Assembly (NCBI GenBank): GCA_965248955.1
Contig: OZ252212.1
Coordinates: forward strand, 1,612,001-1,676,000
DNA length: 64,000 nt
Direction: 5' to 3'
Source: DAOUJH01 sp965248955
Lineage (GTDB): Bacteria > Chloroflexota > Dehalococcoidia > Lucifugimonadales > QGNO01
Shown here piece after piece: positions 33,174 to 42,454 of this stretch. The translations under genes and the position numbers were made by a program. The notes under the pieces were generated by a model that was not told where the DNA came from, searched no databases, and saw nothing but the letters and a program-made list of their open reading frames with translations. The first letter of the stretch is position 1. Every line of letters starts with the position of its first letter.

Positions 33174-34379
33174 TTAGCTGAACGACTTACTGGCTCGATC
33201 GACTATGTACTTACCCAATGCTAGGGATGACGTTGCCGCCGGTGAGGGAGCGTTCAGTACGTGCAGGGCGTTTTCGGTCTCCACAATGCTGAAATCATCC
33301 AGTATCGCCCCTTTGCTGTCCACGGCCTGGGCCCTGACGCCGGCGCCGGCGGGCGCCAGGTCTTCCTTTTTAATTTCGGGCAGTAGCCGTTGCAGGGCCC
33401 TGGTGAAGGCCGGCTTGCTCAGGGAGCGGTAGAACTCGCCCAGGCCGGTGCGCCAGTATTTCCAGGCCATCATCCAAAAGCCACGATAGGTGGCTGTGTT
33501 CAGAAACTCCGGGATGTTGATGCTGGACATGGTATAACCCTCCCTGGCGAAGGCCAGAACGGCATTGGGTCCGGCCTCCACTCCGCCATGGATCATGCGA
33601 GTAAAATGCACGCCTAGGAAGGGAAACTGAGGGTTGGGTACGGGGTAGATGAGGCTCTTCACAAGGTGATGCTTCTCAGGCTTTAGGGTAAAGTACTCTC
33701 CACGAAAGGGAATGATACGCACCTCAGAACTAAGGCCCATCTTCTCTACTATGTCATCGGCGTGAAGGCCGGCACAGTTGATTAGGTAGCTGGTCTGGAA
33801 GTCTCCCTTGGTGGTCTCCAGGTTGATCAAGCCGCCGGCTACGGTGATACCGTTCACTTTGGCGCCGAGCACAATTTCGGCGCCGTTCCGCTGTGCGTCT
33901 TCAGCGTAGGCGGCGGCGACTTCCTTGAAATCGACGATGCCGGTCTTGGGCGAATGCAAGGCTTTGATGCCGTAGGTGTGCGGTTCAAGCTCCTTGAGCC
34001 GTTCGGGACCTATCGTCTGCAAACCCTCTACGCCGTTGGCAGTGCCTCTTTCGTAGAGGGTTTGCAGGCGTGGCAACTCCTCTTCATGCGTGGCGACGAC
34101 GACTTTGCCGATGAGGTTGTAGGAGATGCCGCGATTGTCGCAGTAGTCGCGCAGGGCGCGGCTCCCCGCGATGCAAAGCTCCGCTTTGTACGACCCCGGC
34201 CTGTAGTAGAGGCCGGAGTGGATGACGCCGCTGTTGTGCCCTGTCTGATGTGAGGCGACTCTTTGCTCTTTTTCTAGTACGGCTATGGAGTAGTTCGGAT
34301 ATCTGGCGGATAGCTCCAAGGCGGTGGCCAGTCCAATGATGCCTCCGCCTATTACAGTGACCTGGTGATTTGTGTTCAT
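33174..34379 (-). CDS. lhgO: L-2-hydroxyglutarate oxidase/dehydrogenase
   Basis: A 401-residue FAD enzyme of the DAO family. VTVIGGGIIGLATALELSARY binds FAD at the N-terminus, and HNSGVIHSGLYYRPGSYKAELC is diagnostic of LhgO. It oxidises L-2-hydroxyglutarate to 2-oxoglutarate, passing electrons to quinone, and is usually membrane-associated. ATG 34379 is chosen because a TATACT box ends 11 bases before it and the FAD motif then sits near the N-terminus; the frame is open ten codons further. No csiD or gab genes are close. Confidence 0.9.
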   Translation of the reverse strand: MNTNHQVTVIGGGIIGLATALELSARYPNYSIAVLEKEQRVASHQTGHNSGVIHSGLYYRPGSYKAELCIAGSRALRDYCDNRGISYNLIGKVVVATHEEELPRLQTLYERGTANGVEGLQTIGPERLKELEPHTYGIKALHSPKTGIVDFKEVAAAYAEDAQRNGAEIVLGAKVNGITVAGGLINLETTKGDFQTSYLINCAGLHADDIVEKMGLSSEVRIIPFRGEYFTLKPEKHHLVKSLIYPVPNPQFPFLGVHFTRMIHGGVEAGPNAVLAFAREGYTMSSINIPEFLNTATYRGFWMMAWKYWRTGLGEFYRSLSKPAFTRALQRLLPEIKKEDLAPAGAGVRAQAVDSKGAILDDFSIVETENALHVLNAPSPAATSSLALGKYIVDRASKSFS

Positions 34380-34396
34380 GCTTAGAGGAGAGTATA
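34379..34396 (-). promoter_or_regulatory. Putative leaderless promoter of lhgO
   Basis: TATACT (34396-34391) lies 11 bases before the ATG at 34379, with no Shine-Dalgarno sequence in between. A weak -35, TAAACA, occurs at the right distance. The geometry matches the ygfZ-like gene, the sir leader and the ABC-2 ATPase gene. Confidence 0.45.
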
Positions 34397-34474
34397 AGGC
34401 AGATGGCAAGCGATGTTTAGGAGCGCTTGCCTAAAGCTGCCGGGGCGCTTAGCATTATATGGTAGGTATTGCGA

Positions 34475-34545
34475 TGCCCGGTAGTGTAGCGGTAGCACGT
34501 CAGCCTTTGGAGCTGAAGTCCCTGGTTCGAATCCAGGCCGGGCAG
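34475..34545 (+). tRNA. tRNA-Gln (TTG)
   Basis: Acceptor TGCCCGG/CCGGGCA, D-arm AGTGTAGCGGTAGCAC, anticodon stem TCAGC/GCTGA with loop CTTTGGA (anticodon TTG), T-arm CCTGGTTCGAATCCAGG, discriminator G. CCA is not encoded. The first base T is usual for tRNA-Gln. Confidence 0.93.
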
Positions 34546-34758
34546 TGCGCCACCTACTCCTTCCCCACACCGGAGCCCTGCTTTATCATGTATCCATGAA
34601 CGCTATCCGCAAATTACCGCCCCTTGGAGCCGGCCCCGCACCGGCTTCTCCTCGACGAAAACCGTTGCACCTGTGACGACTTTCGGATTTGTTTCCCATA
34701 TTTCCACTTTCCCCGTGCCTGTGCTAGACATAACGTTTGAAACAATTCAGGTGCGTCT
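34546..34758. other. Intergenic region after tRNA-Gln
   Basis: No gene is visible. It contains one GC-rich stem-loop, GGAGCCGG...CCGGCTTCTCC (about 34626-34651), without a T-run. The last part is AT-rich, as expected for a promoter, but I see no clear -35/-10 pair. Confidence 0.4.
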
Positions 34759-35217
34759 TTGAACAGGCGACAGATCCTACAGAGATTGGAGAGGGGATGG
34801 CGGGAGCTTAACGAGTCCTTGAACGGGCTTTCCGAGAAGGAGATGGTGGAGCCCGTCTTTGACGGAGGATGGTCGGTTAAGGACTTGCTGGGTCACGTGA
34901 CCACTTGGGAAGAGGAGGCCATCAAGGCCATGGACTCGATGGCGAAAGGTCAGCCCCAGCCGCGCTACAGGCAATACGGCGGGGTGGACGGTTTCAACGC
35001 CTGGGAATCGGAAAAGAAGGCGGGCCTTTCGCTGGAAGATGTGCAGAGCCGACTTATGGAGACACATCACAGGCTGATGTCGGTAGTGGCCCGCATGGCC
35101 GAAGAGCATTGGGCAAGGGAGACCCGCATTAGGCGTCGCTTACGGCTTGATACGTACGGCCATTACCGTCTGCACCACGAGCAAATCATGGATTGGCGTG
35201 GAGAGAGAACTTCATAG
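34759..35217 (+). CDS. DinB/ClbS-like four-helix bundle protein
   Basis: A 152-residue predicted all-helical protein with the pattern of the DinB/DfsB/ClbS superfamily: GWRELNESLNGLSEKEMVEP, GGWSVKDLLGHVTTWEEE and YGHYRLHHEQIMDW. The first His (GHVTTWEE) and the C-terminal HxxH-like HYRLHHEQ are positions that bind metal in the family. Members act as thiol transferases or detoxify; this one's role is unknown. The start appears to be TTG, with CAGGTG seven bases upstream. Its stop codon is inside the stem-loop shared with the convergent BNR-protein gene. Confidence 0.75.
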   Translation: MNRRQILQRLERGWRELNESLNGLSEKEMVEPVFDGGWSVKDLLGHVTTWEEEAIKAMDSMAKGQPQPRYRQYGGVDGFNAWESEKKAGLSLEDVQSRLMETHHRLMSVVARMAEEHWARETRIRRRLRLDTYGHYRLHHEQIMDWRGERTS

Positions 35218-35248
35218 TAGGCAGCGGCATGCGCCGCTGCCTACTATG
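35213..35248. terminator. Bidirectional stem-loop between DinB-like and BNR-repeat genes
   Basis: CATAGTAGGCAGCGGC (35213-35228) pairs perfectly with 35233-35248 around ATGC. It overlaps the DinB-like stop and precedes the BNR gene's stop at 35255. There is no T-run on either side. Confidence 0.6.
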
Positions 35249-35254
35249 TGCGGA

Positions 35255-38200
35255 CTAGGGCGCAATTGCTGGCACGCCCAGTTCGTTGAGCTGTTCCACG
35301 AAGCCGGCGACGTCCTGGTCTATGATCTGCTGAAGCTCTTGGAGATGATGGTCTACCAATCCCGAAAGCTCATCGTATACGCCGAGCTGTCCCTGTGTGG
35401 GCGCGAAGTCGCCGGTGGCCACCACCTGTGACAATGCCATGAGCTTGGCGTCAAGGCGCACTGGAGGCACAGTCTGGGCGTAAGGTTCGTGGACGGATGC
35501 AAGCTGGTCTTCAATGGGCCATAGCTTGTCCTTGATGGCCTGGACGGTGGTGGACAAAACGTCCCGGGATGCCTCGTCTCCGGCGCGGCCCACCCATTCG
35601 TCTATCTGGTTGCGAACACTGCGCAGGCGGCTCAGCCCCGTGTTGTTCTCCACCAGCTTGTCACGGACCTGGACCAGCAGGTCAAACTGCGCCTTCAGGT
35701 CCTCCTCCGTAGCGGAGACGCGGGGGTCTTTGAGGAGTTCGAACGAGTCTGTGAAAGTCTGGCCATCCACCGTCAACCGGACTTGGTATGCTCCAGGCGG
35801 CGCCAGCGGTGAGATACCGGCCGGCCTGCCGCGGGCGTCGGGGCCGGCGGTGGGTGGGTAGCGCATGTTCCAGACTAGCTTGTTCATGCCCGCCTTTGGA
35901 CTCCGTTTGAATGTGTTGATGACGTTGTCGTTGGAATCCAAGATGGCTATGGTAGCGTCTTCGTCCGGGGCATTCTTCAGGTAGTAGTTTATGGGAACGC
36001 CGTCTGGAGGGTTCTGTCCCGCGTTGAGGTAGACCCGTTTCACCTCGCCGGCTTCATTGCGCTTCTCATAGAAGGTTACAGTCTCACCGTTGATACGCTG
36101 GTAGTCCTTGCCGGGGACGCCTCCACCACGGCCGAACCCCAGAGGTTGAGCGGTGCGGTGCGTGGCTCTGGGTTTGAACAGGTGGACGTCACTGCCGGTA
36201 ACCTCGTCCGAGATCTGTTGAAGAGGCGTGAGGTCGTCCAGAATCCAGAAAGAGCGGCCATGTGTGGCGGCTATCAGGTCGTTGTTCTTCACGGCCATGT
36301 CGTGGATGGGAACCACCGGCAGATTGGCTTGAATCGGTTGCCATTGTTCGCCGTCGTCGAAGGACACGAGCATGCCAAGCTCGGTGCCTAGATAGAGAAG
36401 GCCCTGTTTAGCAGGGTCTTCACGTATGACGCGGGTGAAGTACTCATCAGGTATTCCGTTGGTGATCTTGCGCCAGGTCTTGCCGTAGTCGCTGGTCTTG
36501 AACACGTAAGGTGAGTGGTCGTGCAGCTTGTAGCGCGTAGCAGCCAGGTAAGCTGTGGCCGGATCGTGTCGAGACGGCTCGATGGTGTAGACCAGGGTCC
36601 ACTCCGGCAGGTCTTGCGGGGTGACGTTCTCCCAGGAGCCTCCGCCGTCTCGGGTTATGTGGACCAGGCCGTCGTCTGAGCCTGCCCAGAGAACGCCGGG
36701 CTCGCTTGGAGATACGGCAAACGCGAAGATAACGCCGGAATAGTCAGCGGTGCCGCCTGAATCGGTGCTAAGGCCGCCGGAGGTGACCTGCATCTTGGAC
36801 TGGTCGTTTCGCGTAAGGTCCGGGCTGATGCGCTCCCAGCTTCCACCATCATCCGTACTTCTATAGACGTACTGGCTGCAGCAGTATAGTAGATCGGGGT
36901 CGTGGGGGGAGAAGACGGTGGGGTAGGTGAAGTAGAAGCGGTTGATGATGTCCTTGACCGGCGAGCCGGACTGGTCGTGGGGCCAGACGTGGACGATGCG
37001 TGTTTGCCTGGTGCCGAGATGGTAGCAGAGCTGCGTGCCGCCTCCTCCCGGCGCCGAGCCGTTGGCGCCGGAGAAGATGATGTTGGGGTTGTTAGGCTTC
37101 ACCGCAATGTATCCGCTTTCAGAGTTGCCTACCACGTCGCAGTCTTTCCAGGGGATTGCGCCTTCGTCGCCGCGGCTGGGGACTTTGATAGCGGTGTTGT
37201 CCATCTGTGTGGCGTACAGGTTGTATGGGAACTGGTTGTCCACGTCCATTTTGAAGAGGCTGGCGGTGGGCTGGTTGTAGAGCGTCGACCAGGAAGCGCC
37301 GCCATCCAGGCTTACCGATGCGCCTCCGTCGCTGCCACTGATCAAACGCTGATTGTTGCGTGGGTCAAGCCAGACGTCATGGTGGTCGCCGTGTGGCAGG
37401 CGCATCTCGAAGAAGGTGCGGCCGCCGTCGTTGGACTTCCAGAACTGCACGTCCAGGCAGTAGCAGGTGTCTGGGTCCTGGGTGTCTGCGAAGACGTGAG
37501 TGTAGTACCAGGGACGCCTGTATATCTCCGGCTTGTCAGTTATCTTTTGCCAGGTGGCTCCGCTGTCATCTGAGCGGAACAGGCCCCCCTGGGAGTTTTC
37601 TATCTCCATCAAGGCCCAGACCCGTTCCGGCCTTGGCGGTGATATGGCCACGCCTATCCTGCCCTTTAGACCCTGCGGTATACCGGGGTTTTGGGTTATC
37701 TCCACCCAGGTATCGCCACCGTCCGTGGACTTGTAGAGGCCGCTGTCCGGCCCGCCTGAGGTCATGGTCCAGGGCTGACGCAGCACCTGGAAGATGGCCG
37801 CGTAGAGAATGCGGGGGTTGCTGGGGTCCATGGAAAGGTCTATGGCGCCTGCTTTGTCGCTCTTGAAGAGGACGTGCTCCCAGGTCTTGCCTCCGTCCAT
37901 GGTGCGAAATACGCCGCGTTCCGGGTTGCTGCCCCATTCATGGCCGGCTGCGGCAACGTAGGCGATGTCGGGATTCGTAGGGTGAATGCGGATGCGCGCG
38001 ATGTGGCGTGAGTCGCGAAGCCCCACGTTTTGCCATGTCTTGCCTCCGTCGGTCGTCTTGTAGACGCCGTCTCCGTGAGTGGCGTCGGCACGGAAGCAGG
38101 ACTCTCCGGTGCCCACGTACACTACGTTGGGGTCGGAATCGGACACGGCGATTGCGCCAGCGGCGGCGGTATTGAAGAAGCCGTCGGACACGTTTTCCCA

Positions 38201-38380
38201 GTACATCCCGGCGTCGGTGGTCTTCCAGACGCCGCCGGCGGTGGAGCCGTTGTAGAAGACCAGGGGATTCTTGGAGTCGCCGGCCACGGCAACGGAGCGG
38301 CCTCCGCGGAACGGGCCTGCCAGGCGGTACTCAAGAGCGCTAAGATAGCTTGGATGCACCGTGGAGTGGTTCTCAGTCAC
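35255..38380 (-). CDS. Large BNR/sortilin-type beta-propeller protein
   Basis: A 1041-residue protein with many BNR/VPS10-like repeats of the type GVYKTTDGGKTWQNVG, GLYKSTDGGDTWVEI and SGATWQKI (about residues 25-700), forming one or two beta-propellers, followed by a C-terminal domain (VYLNAGQNPPDGVPINYYL...) as in bacterial proteins annotated as glycosyl hydrolase or photosystem-II-assembly-factor-like. No enzymatic residue can be identified. The GTG start (38380) has GGGAGGTG six bases upstream. No signal peptide is visible with this start, unusual because relatives are usually exported. It is a single-gene unit with terminator-like hairpins on both sides. Confidence 0.8.
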   Translation of the reverse strand: MTENHSTVHPSYLSALEYRLAGPFRGGRSVAVAGDSKNPLVFYNGSTAGGVWKTTDAGMYWENVSDGFFNTAAAGAIAVSDSDPNVVYVGTGESCFRADATHGDGVYKTTDGGKTWQNVGLRDSRHIARIRIHPTNPDIAYVAAAGHEWGSNPERGVFRTMDGGKTWEHVLFKSDKAGAIDLSMDPSNPRILYAAIFQVLRQPWTMTSGGPDSGLYKSTDGGDTWVEITQNPGIPQGLKGRIGVAISPPRPERVWALMEIENSQGGLFRSDDSGATWQKITDKPEIYRRPWYYTHVFADTQDPDTCYCLDVQFWKSNDGGRTFFEMRLPHGDHHDVWLDPRNNQRLISGSDGGASVSLDGGASWSTLYNQPTASLFKMDVDNQFPYNLYATQMDNTAIKVPSRGDEGAIPWKDCDVVGNSESGYIAVKPNNPNIIFSGANGSAPGGGGTQLCYHLGTRQTRIVHVWPHDQSGSPVKDIINRFYFTYPTVFSPHDPDLLYCCSQYVYRSTDDGGSWERISPDLTRNDQSKMQVTSGGLSTDSGGTADYSGVIFAFAVSPSEPGVLWAGSDDGLVHITRDGGGSWENVTPQDLPEWTLVYTIEPSRHDPATAYLAATRYKLHDHSPYVFKTSDYGKTWRKITNGIPDEYFTRVIREDPAKQGLLYLGTELGMLVSFDDGEQWQPIQANLPVVPIHDMAVKNNDLIAATHGRSFWILDDLTPLQQISDEVTGSDVHLFKPRATHRTAQPLGFGRGGGVPGKDYQRINGETVTFYEKRNEAGEVKRVYLNAGQNPPDGVPINYYLKNAPDEDATIAILDSNDNVINTFKRSPKAGMNKLVWNMRYPPTAGPDARGRPAGISPLAPPGAYQVRLTVDGQTFTDSFELLKDPRVSATEEDLKAQFDLLVQVRDKLVENNTGLSRLRSVRNQIDEWVGRAGDEASRDVLSTTVQAIKDKLWPIEDQLASVHEPYAQTVPPVRLDAKLMALSQVVATGDFAPTQGQLGVYDELSGLVDHHLQELQQIIDQDVAGFVEQLNELGVPAIAP

Positions 38381-38452
38381 GCGACACCTCCCGGGTCTGA
38401 AATTGAACGCGGTTGAAAGGCAGCATGACCTTACAACCAAACCTGCCAAATG

Positions 38453-38484
38453 CCAAGAGCCTGGGTCACTGCCCAGGCTCTTGG
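38453..38484. terminator. Stem-loop between ABC operon 2 and the BNR gene
   Basis: CCAAGAGCCTGGG (38453-38465) is the exact complement of 38472-38484 with a 6-base loop. It lies just after the last permease gene (minus strand) and may terminate the operon, though T-residues are few. Confidence 0.6.
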
Positions 38485-38503
38485 TGTGCTCTGTCTGGGG
38501 GGT

Positions 38504-39406
38504 TTACCTGCCGCGCAGCTTGGGGTCCAGCACGTCGCGCAGGGCGTCTCCGAAGATGTTAATCCCGAAGACCACGAAGGTGAGGGCAAACCCTGGGAAC
38601 AGGCCTATCCAGGGAGCGCCCGCGAAGTCAACGAGTTGCTCCTGGTTGAGCATGGCTCCCCATGTGATCGTGTTGCCTGCGCCGCTAAGGCCAAGGAAAC
38701 TCAGAGACGCTTCAATGATGATTGCGCTGCCCACCAAAGAGGTCGACACTACAACCAGGGAGGCAAACGTATTGGGAAGTAAGTGCCGGAGCATGATTCT
38801 GAGGTCAGACCCTCCTATGGCCCTGGAAGCCTCAACGTACGGCATCTCTTTCACACTGAGAGCCACGGAACGAACAATACGGGCTATCCTGGGCAGGAAG
38901 ACTATGCTTATGGCCAGGATCACGTTGTTCAGGGAAGAGCCGAGGGCAGCCATGAGCGCCAACGCAAGCAGTAAGCTGGGAAAGGCGGACAGTGAATCGA
39001 CCACTCTTTGAACAATGAGGTCGTACTTGCCGCCGTAGAAGGCGCTGGTCACCGCTACGAAGCTCCCCACCGTACTGGCGGCTATCATGGCGATTATTCC
39101 TACGTAGATGGAAACCCCGGAGCCATACATCGTGCGGCTGAGGATGTCTCTGCCCAGTCTGTCGGTGCCGAACCAGTTGTCAAGGGACGGAGGTGTCAAG
39201 ACCGCTCTGACGTTGATATCGTACGGATCATACGGCGCAATGTACGGTGCGGTCACAGCAATAAATCCAGCAAACACCACTATGGCAAGGCCGGTGGTCC
39301 CCAACGGCTTGCGGCGCAGGAAAATGGTAACCGCTCTTAAGCGGCGCGCCCATGGTGAAATATCCCGGGTTGGCTGAGCTAGGACGAGTTCATCCCTGGC
39401 GTTCAT
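38504..39406 (-). CDS. ABC transporter permease, DppC/OppC type (copy 2)
   Basis: A 300-residue permease closely resembling that at 31084: FGTDRLGRDILSRTMYGSGVS, MPYVEASRAIGGSDLRIMLRHLLPN and GDALRDVLDPKLRGR. About six helices. It pairs with the DppB-like protein encoded 38 bases upstream. Like operon 1, this operon contains no ATPase gene. The similarity of order, lengths and sequences says the two operons arose by duplication; their orientation is inverted. Confidence 0.93.
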   Translation of the reverse strand: MNARDELVLAQPTRDISPWARRLRAVTIFLRRKPLGTTGLAIVVFAGFIAVTAPYIAPYDPYDINVRAVLTPPSLDNWFGTDRLGRDILSRTMYGSGVSIYVGIIAMIAASTVGSFVAVTSAFYGGKYDLIVQRVVDSLSAFPSLLLALALMAALGSSLNNVILAISIVFLPRIARIVRSVALSVKEMPYVEASRAIGGSDLRIMLRHLLPNTFASLVVVSTSLVGSAIIIEASLSFLGLSGAGNTITWGAMLNQEQLVDFAGAPWIGLFPGFALTFVVFGINIFGDALRDVLDPKLRGR

Positions 39407-39444
39407 CTAAAGTCCTCCGCGCGTCCGGTGGTTCCCAACATCCC

Positions 39445-40404
39445 TCATTCGTATCTGATCCTTGGGTCCAGCCAGGCATAGGTCAGGTCGACTACCAGGT
39501 TGATTGCCAGTGACACAAGGGCGAAGTACATGATATACGCCTGGATGGTGGGCAGGTCACGCAGGAATAGGGCGTCTATCAGTCCGCGCCCGATTCCTGG
39601 GAGGTTGAAGATTAGTTCTATGACAACGGTGCCTGAGAACAGTATGCCGAATTGAAAACCGGCGTAGGTAACCACGGGCAGCAAAGCGTTGCGTACGCCG
39701 TGTTTGATGATTACCACCCTTTCCGCCAACCCCTTGGCCCTTGCCGTGCGAATGTAATCCTCCCTCAGGACCTCCAGGAGCTGGGTGCGAGTGAGGCGCA
39801 TGAGCAGGCCGCTGCTATGAATTCCCAGGGCCACGGCCGGGGGCACCAACTGTTGCAGGGTCTTGACCGGGGTTTCCCAGATATGATCGAAGCCTAAGGG
39901 AGGAAGCCAGTTAAACCCCCTGGATAGGAACAACACCACCAATAGGCCAACGAAGAAGCTGGGTATGGCCAGCGCGAATATGGCGAAGCCGCGCAGGAAG
40001 TAGTCGGCCCAGCCATCCTGCTTCACGGCTGCAATGATCCCAACCGGGATGGCGGAAATCACAATGGTGATGAACGTTAAGATGCCCAGTTGCAGCGTCA
40101 CGGGGAACTGCCGCTTGAGTTGTTCGAAGATTGGTTTATTTACTACAAAGGAATTGCCCAGATCGCCGCGGATCAGGCCCCACATCCAGTCCACGTACTG
40201 TATGTAGATTGGCCTGTCTAGACCGAGTTCCTCGGTCACACGAGCAATATCCTCTTCGGTAAAGACTCCCTCACCGGATGGCCCGGCCAGTATCGCGACT
40301 GCCACGTCGCCGGGAATCACCCTTAGCAAAATAAAGATGACCAGTGACACCCCGATCAGTGTCGGGATGAACATCAGGATCCTTCTTAAAATATACTTGC
40401 GCAT
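39445..40404 (-). CDS. ABC transporter permease, DppB/OppB type (copy 2)
   Basis: A 319-residue permease, the same length as the copy at 30103, starting MRKYILRRILMFIPTLIGVSLVIF and containing the ATPase-docking loop REDYIRTARAKGLAERVVI. About six transmembrane helices. It lies between the substrate-binding protein gene (upstream, across a 20-base-pair hairpin) and the DppC-like gene. There is no strong Shine-Dalgarno sequence. Confidence 0.93.
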   Translation of the reverse strand: MRKYILRRILMFIPTLIGVSLVIFILLRVIPGDVAVAILAGPSGEGVFTEEDIARVTEELGLDRPIYIQYVDWMWGLIRGDLGNSFVVNKPIFEQLKRQFPVTLQLGILTFITIVISAIPVGIIAAVKQDGWADYFLRGFAIFALAIPSFFVGLLVVLFLSRGFNWLPPLGFDHIWETPVKTLQQLVPPAVALGIHSSGLLMRLTRTQLLEVLREDYIRTARAKGLAERVVIIKHGVRNALLPVVTYAGFQFGILFSGTVVIELIFNLPGIGRGLIDALFLRDLPTIQAYIMYFALVSLAINLVVDLTYAWLDPRIRYE

Positions 40405-40413
40405 GATGTTTAT

Positions 40414-40460
40414 TAGGACGGTGCTGACGCGGCTAGAACAGCCGCGTCAGCACCGTCCTA
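40414..40460. repeat. Perfect stem-loop between substrate-binding protein and permease genes (operon 2)
   Basis: TAGGACGGTGCTGACGCGGC (40414-40433) is exactly complementary to 40441-40460, with the 7-base loop TAGAACA. It lies at the same place in the operon as the hairpin at 30014-30056 but has an unrelated sequence. There is no T-run in the direction of transcription, so mRNA stabilisation of the upstream gene is more likely than termination. Confidence 0.75.
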
Positions 40461-40474
40461 TATTTCAATGAGGC

Positions 40475-42454
40475 TTAAAGCGCTGGATAGGGGTTCTCCA
40501 TCTCGTCTGCCAGCCACACGTTCTCAATGGAGTAGTTGGATGCGTGGAACCGCACAGGCGTCCAGCCGCGCCAGTTGCCGCGGTGGCCCTGCAACAGTCC
40601 TGGCCTCACCATGCCAATCCAGGCAGCGTCCTCGTTCCAAAGGATGTTAGCCATCTCCCGTAGAAGGGGTGCGCGCTCTGCGGGATCAGTCAGTAGTACC
40701 TGTTCACTTTGGAGCTCTAGCCATCTGGGATTTTCCCAGCCGCCAAAGGTGAAGCCGCCCTTATCGAAGATCGGGTGTATGGAGATTGCGAAGGCATCCG
40801 GGTCAACGAAGGATGCGCCTTTGCTCTCCAGTCGCAGACCGAACTCTTGTTTTACGGCTTTTTCACGATTAGCCGCGCTGCCAGGTACACTATCCTTTAC
40901 CAGGTCTATGTAGATCTCTGAAAGAGCTCTTACAATTGTGTCAGCGCGACAATCGGCGCCCCGCCCGAGGAGCAGGGTAGATGAGATCCTGTTTGAATCG
41001 CTGTAACCCGCCTCTTCCATCAACGCTTTAGCTTTGGCAAAGTCCTTCTCTTTCTTCGTGGGGTCGGGGTCCAGACCAATCATGTTGTCGAACCACTCCT
41101 GTTGCGTGTAGACCCAATCAATCCCGATGAAGTACGGAGTTGAGAAGAAGCCGATGCCATCGTGGCATAGCGTGTTCATGTCCCCGCGATGCATCCGGTA
41201 CTGAATCGCCTGCCTTACCTTTGTCGCCGTTGGGTCGCCAAGTGGACCGAAAGGAGGCTTGGTCACGTTCAACTCGAAGCCGCGCCAGCCTGGGGCGGCG
41301 ACAATTGGAAAGGCCGCTTCCTCCCCAAGAGCGCTCTGGAGATCGCGGACGGCGTTCAGATTAAAACTTGATGCGCCTGTGAAGATCTCAGCGGCGTCTA
41401 TGCGGCCTACCCTGAAGTTGGCAACGCGAGTCGTTCCGGTGGGGATGTTGAACAGGTTATAGCCGTCCAGGTACGGTAGGCCTTCGCGGAAATACTGGTC
41501 GTGGCGCTCGGCGCGCCAGAAGTTTCCCAACTCCCCTTCGACGATCTTGAACGGACCCGTTCCGACCACCTCTCCTTTTTCGAAGTCGAAGTCGCGGTAT
41601 CCGGTCGCTTCTTCATCTATCGCTCTGGCGTAGGTGTCAGGCATAATTCCACCAAATCCGCTGAGGAAGCAGGCGGCGAAAGCGCCTTTCGCAACCGGCT
41701 GGCGGATGGTGAGCTCCCTGGGCCCCGTGACCTCTGCCCCGGGGTTCTCTACTGCCATCATGCTGTCGTCTACTATGGGGTTGAGGTAGTCTCGCACGCA
41801 GCCCCATCTGTTGGCCACTACCTTGTTCGGTCGTTCTATGACCCTGTAGAGGGTGTAGTAAGCATCTTCCACGGTGAAGGGGTTGCCCTCGTGGTCTATG
41901 ACTCCGTCTCGCATGGTTAGAATCCAAGTCCGGCCATCGTCAGTGACCCGCCACGACTCCGCAAGGTCTCCCTCAATGGTTACGCGGTCTTGAAGGTTCG
42001 GTCGAATGAATTGCCCGAATATATTGCCTACGTTGCCAAGCGTAGCCCATCCGTATCCGGTATTGCCAGCGTGCGGGTCCCAAACATTAGTCTCGGACGC
42101 TATGGGCAGGTTGACTACTCCCCCGTACTGGGGCTGATCACCAGGTTCTGGCATCGCCGTCGGTACGCTTGTAGCCACGGGTACGGCTGTCACGCCAGGC
42201 TGGGGCGTCACGCCAGGCGGAGGCGTCACGCCAGGCGGAGGTGTCACACCAGGCGGAGGCGTCACACCAGGCGCAGGCGGCGGCGGTGTCGGCGTTGGCT
42301 GCCCAATGTCAAAGGTTGGCATTGGGGGTATTGGGGTTGCCGTCGGCGTGGCAGTTGGGTCGGCTTCTTCAGCAGAGCCACAAGCAAGTATTACAAGCAA
42401 GCTAAAGGCAATCAACACTCCGAAGAGCCTTTTGGTATATTTACCTAAGCTCAT
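40475..42454 (-). CDS. ABC transporter substrate-binding lipoprotein, family 5 (copy 2)
   Basis: A 659-residue lipoprotein; the lipobox is LVILAC with Cys 25, the same position as in copy 1. The linker contains five tandem PGVTPP-type repeats (about residues 63-92), encoded by an 18-base repeat. The binding domain follows (ESWRVTDDGRTWILTMRDGV, GTGPFKIVEGE, YFREGLPYLDG). It probably binds a peptide or similar solute. Length and linker differ from copy 1, suggesting altered specificity after duplication. Confidence 0.9.
   Translation of the reverse strand: MSLGKYTKRLFGVLIAFSLLVILACGSAEEADPTATPTATPIPPMPTFDIGQPTPTPPPPAPGVTPPPGVTPPPGVTPPPGVTPQPGVTAVPVATSVPTAMPEPGDQPQYGGVVNLPIASETNVWDPHAGNTGYGWATLGNVGNIFGQFIRPNLQDRVTIEGDLAESWRVTDDGRTWILTMRDGVIDHEGNPFTVEDAYYTLYRVIERPNKVVANRWGCVRDYLNPIVDDSMMAVENPGAEVTGPRELTIRQPVAKGAFAACFLSGFGGIMPDTYARAIDEEATGYRDFDFEKGEVVGTGPFKIVEGELGNFWRAERHDQYFREGLPYLDGYNLFNIPTGTTRVANFRVGRIDAAEIFTGASSFNLNAVRDLQSALGEEAAFPIVAAPGWRGFELNVTKPPFGPLGDPTATKVRQAIQYRMHRGDMNTLCHDGIGFFSTPYFIGIDWVYTQQEWFDNMIGLDPDPTKKEKDFAKAKALMEEAGYSDSNRISSTLLLGRGADCRADTIVRALSEIYIDLVKDSVPGSAANREKAVKQEFGLRLESKGASFVDPDAFAISIHPIFDKGGFTFGGWENPRWLELQSEQVLLTDPAERAPLLREMANILWNEDAAWIGMVRPGLLQGHRGNWRGWTPVRFHASNYSIENVWLADEMENPYPAL
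42190..42280. repeat. 18-base tandem repeats in the lipoprotein linker
   Basis: About five copies of GGCGTCACGCCAGGCGGA with small changes, encoding PGVTPP units in the surface linker of the substrate-binding protein. Repeat number could vary between strains and change linker length without breaking the frame. Confidence 0.75.
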
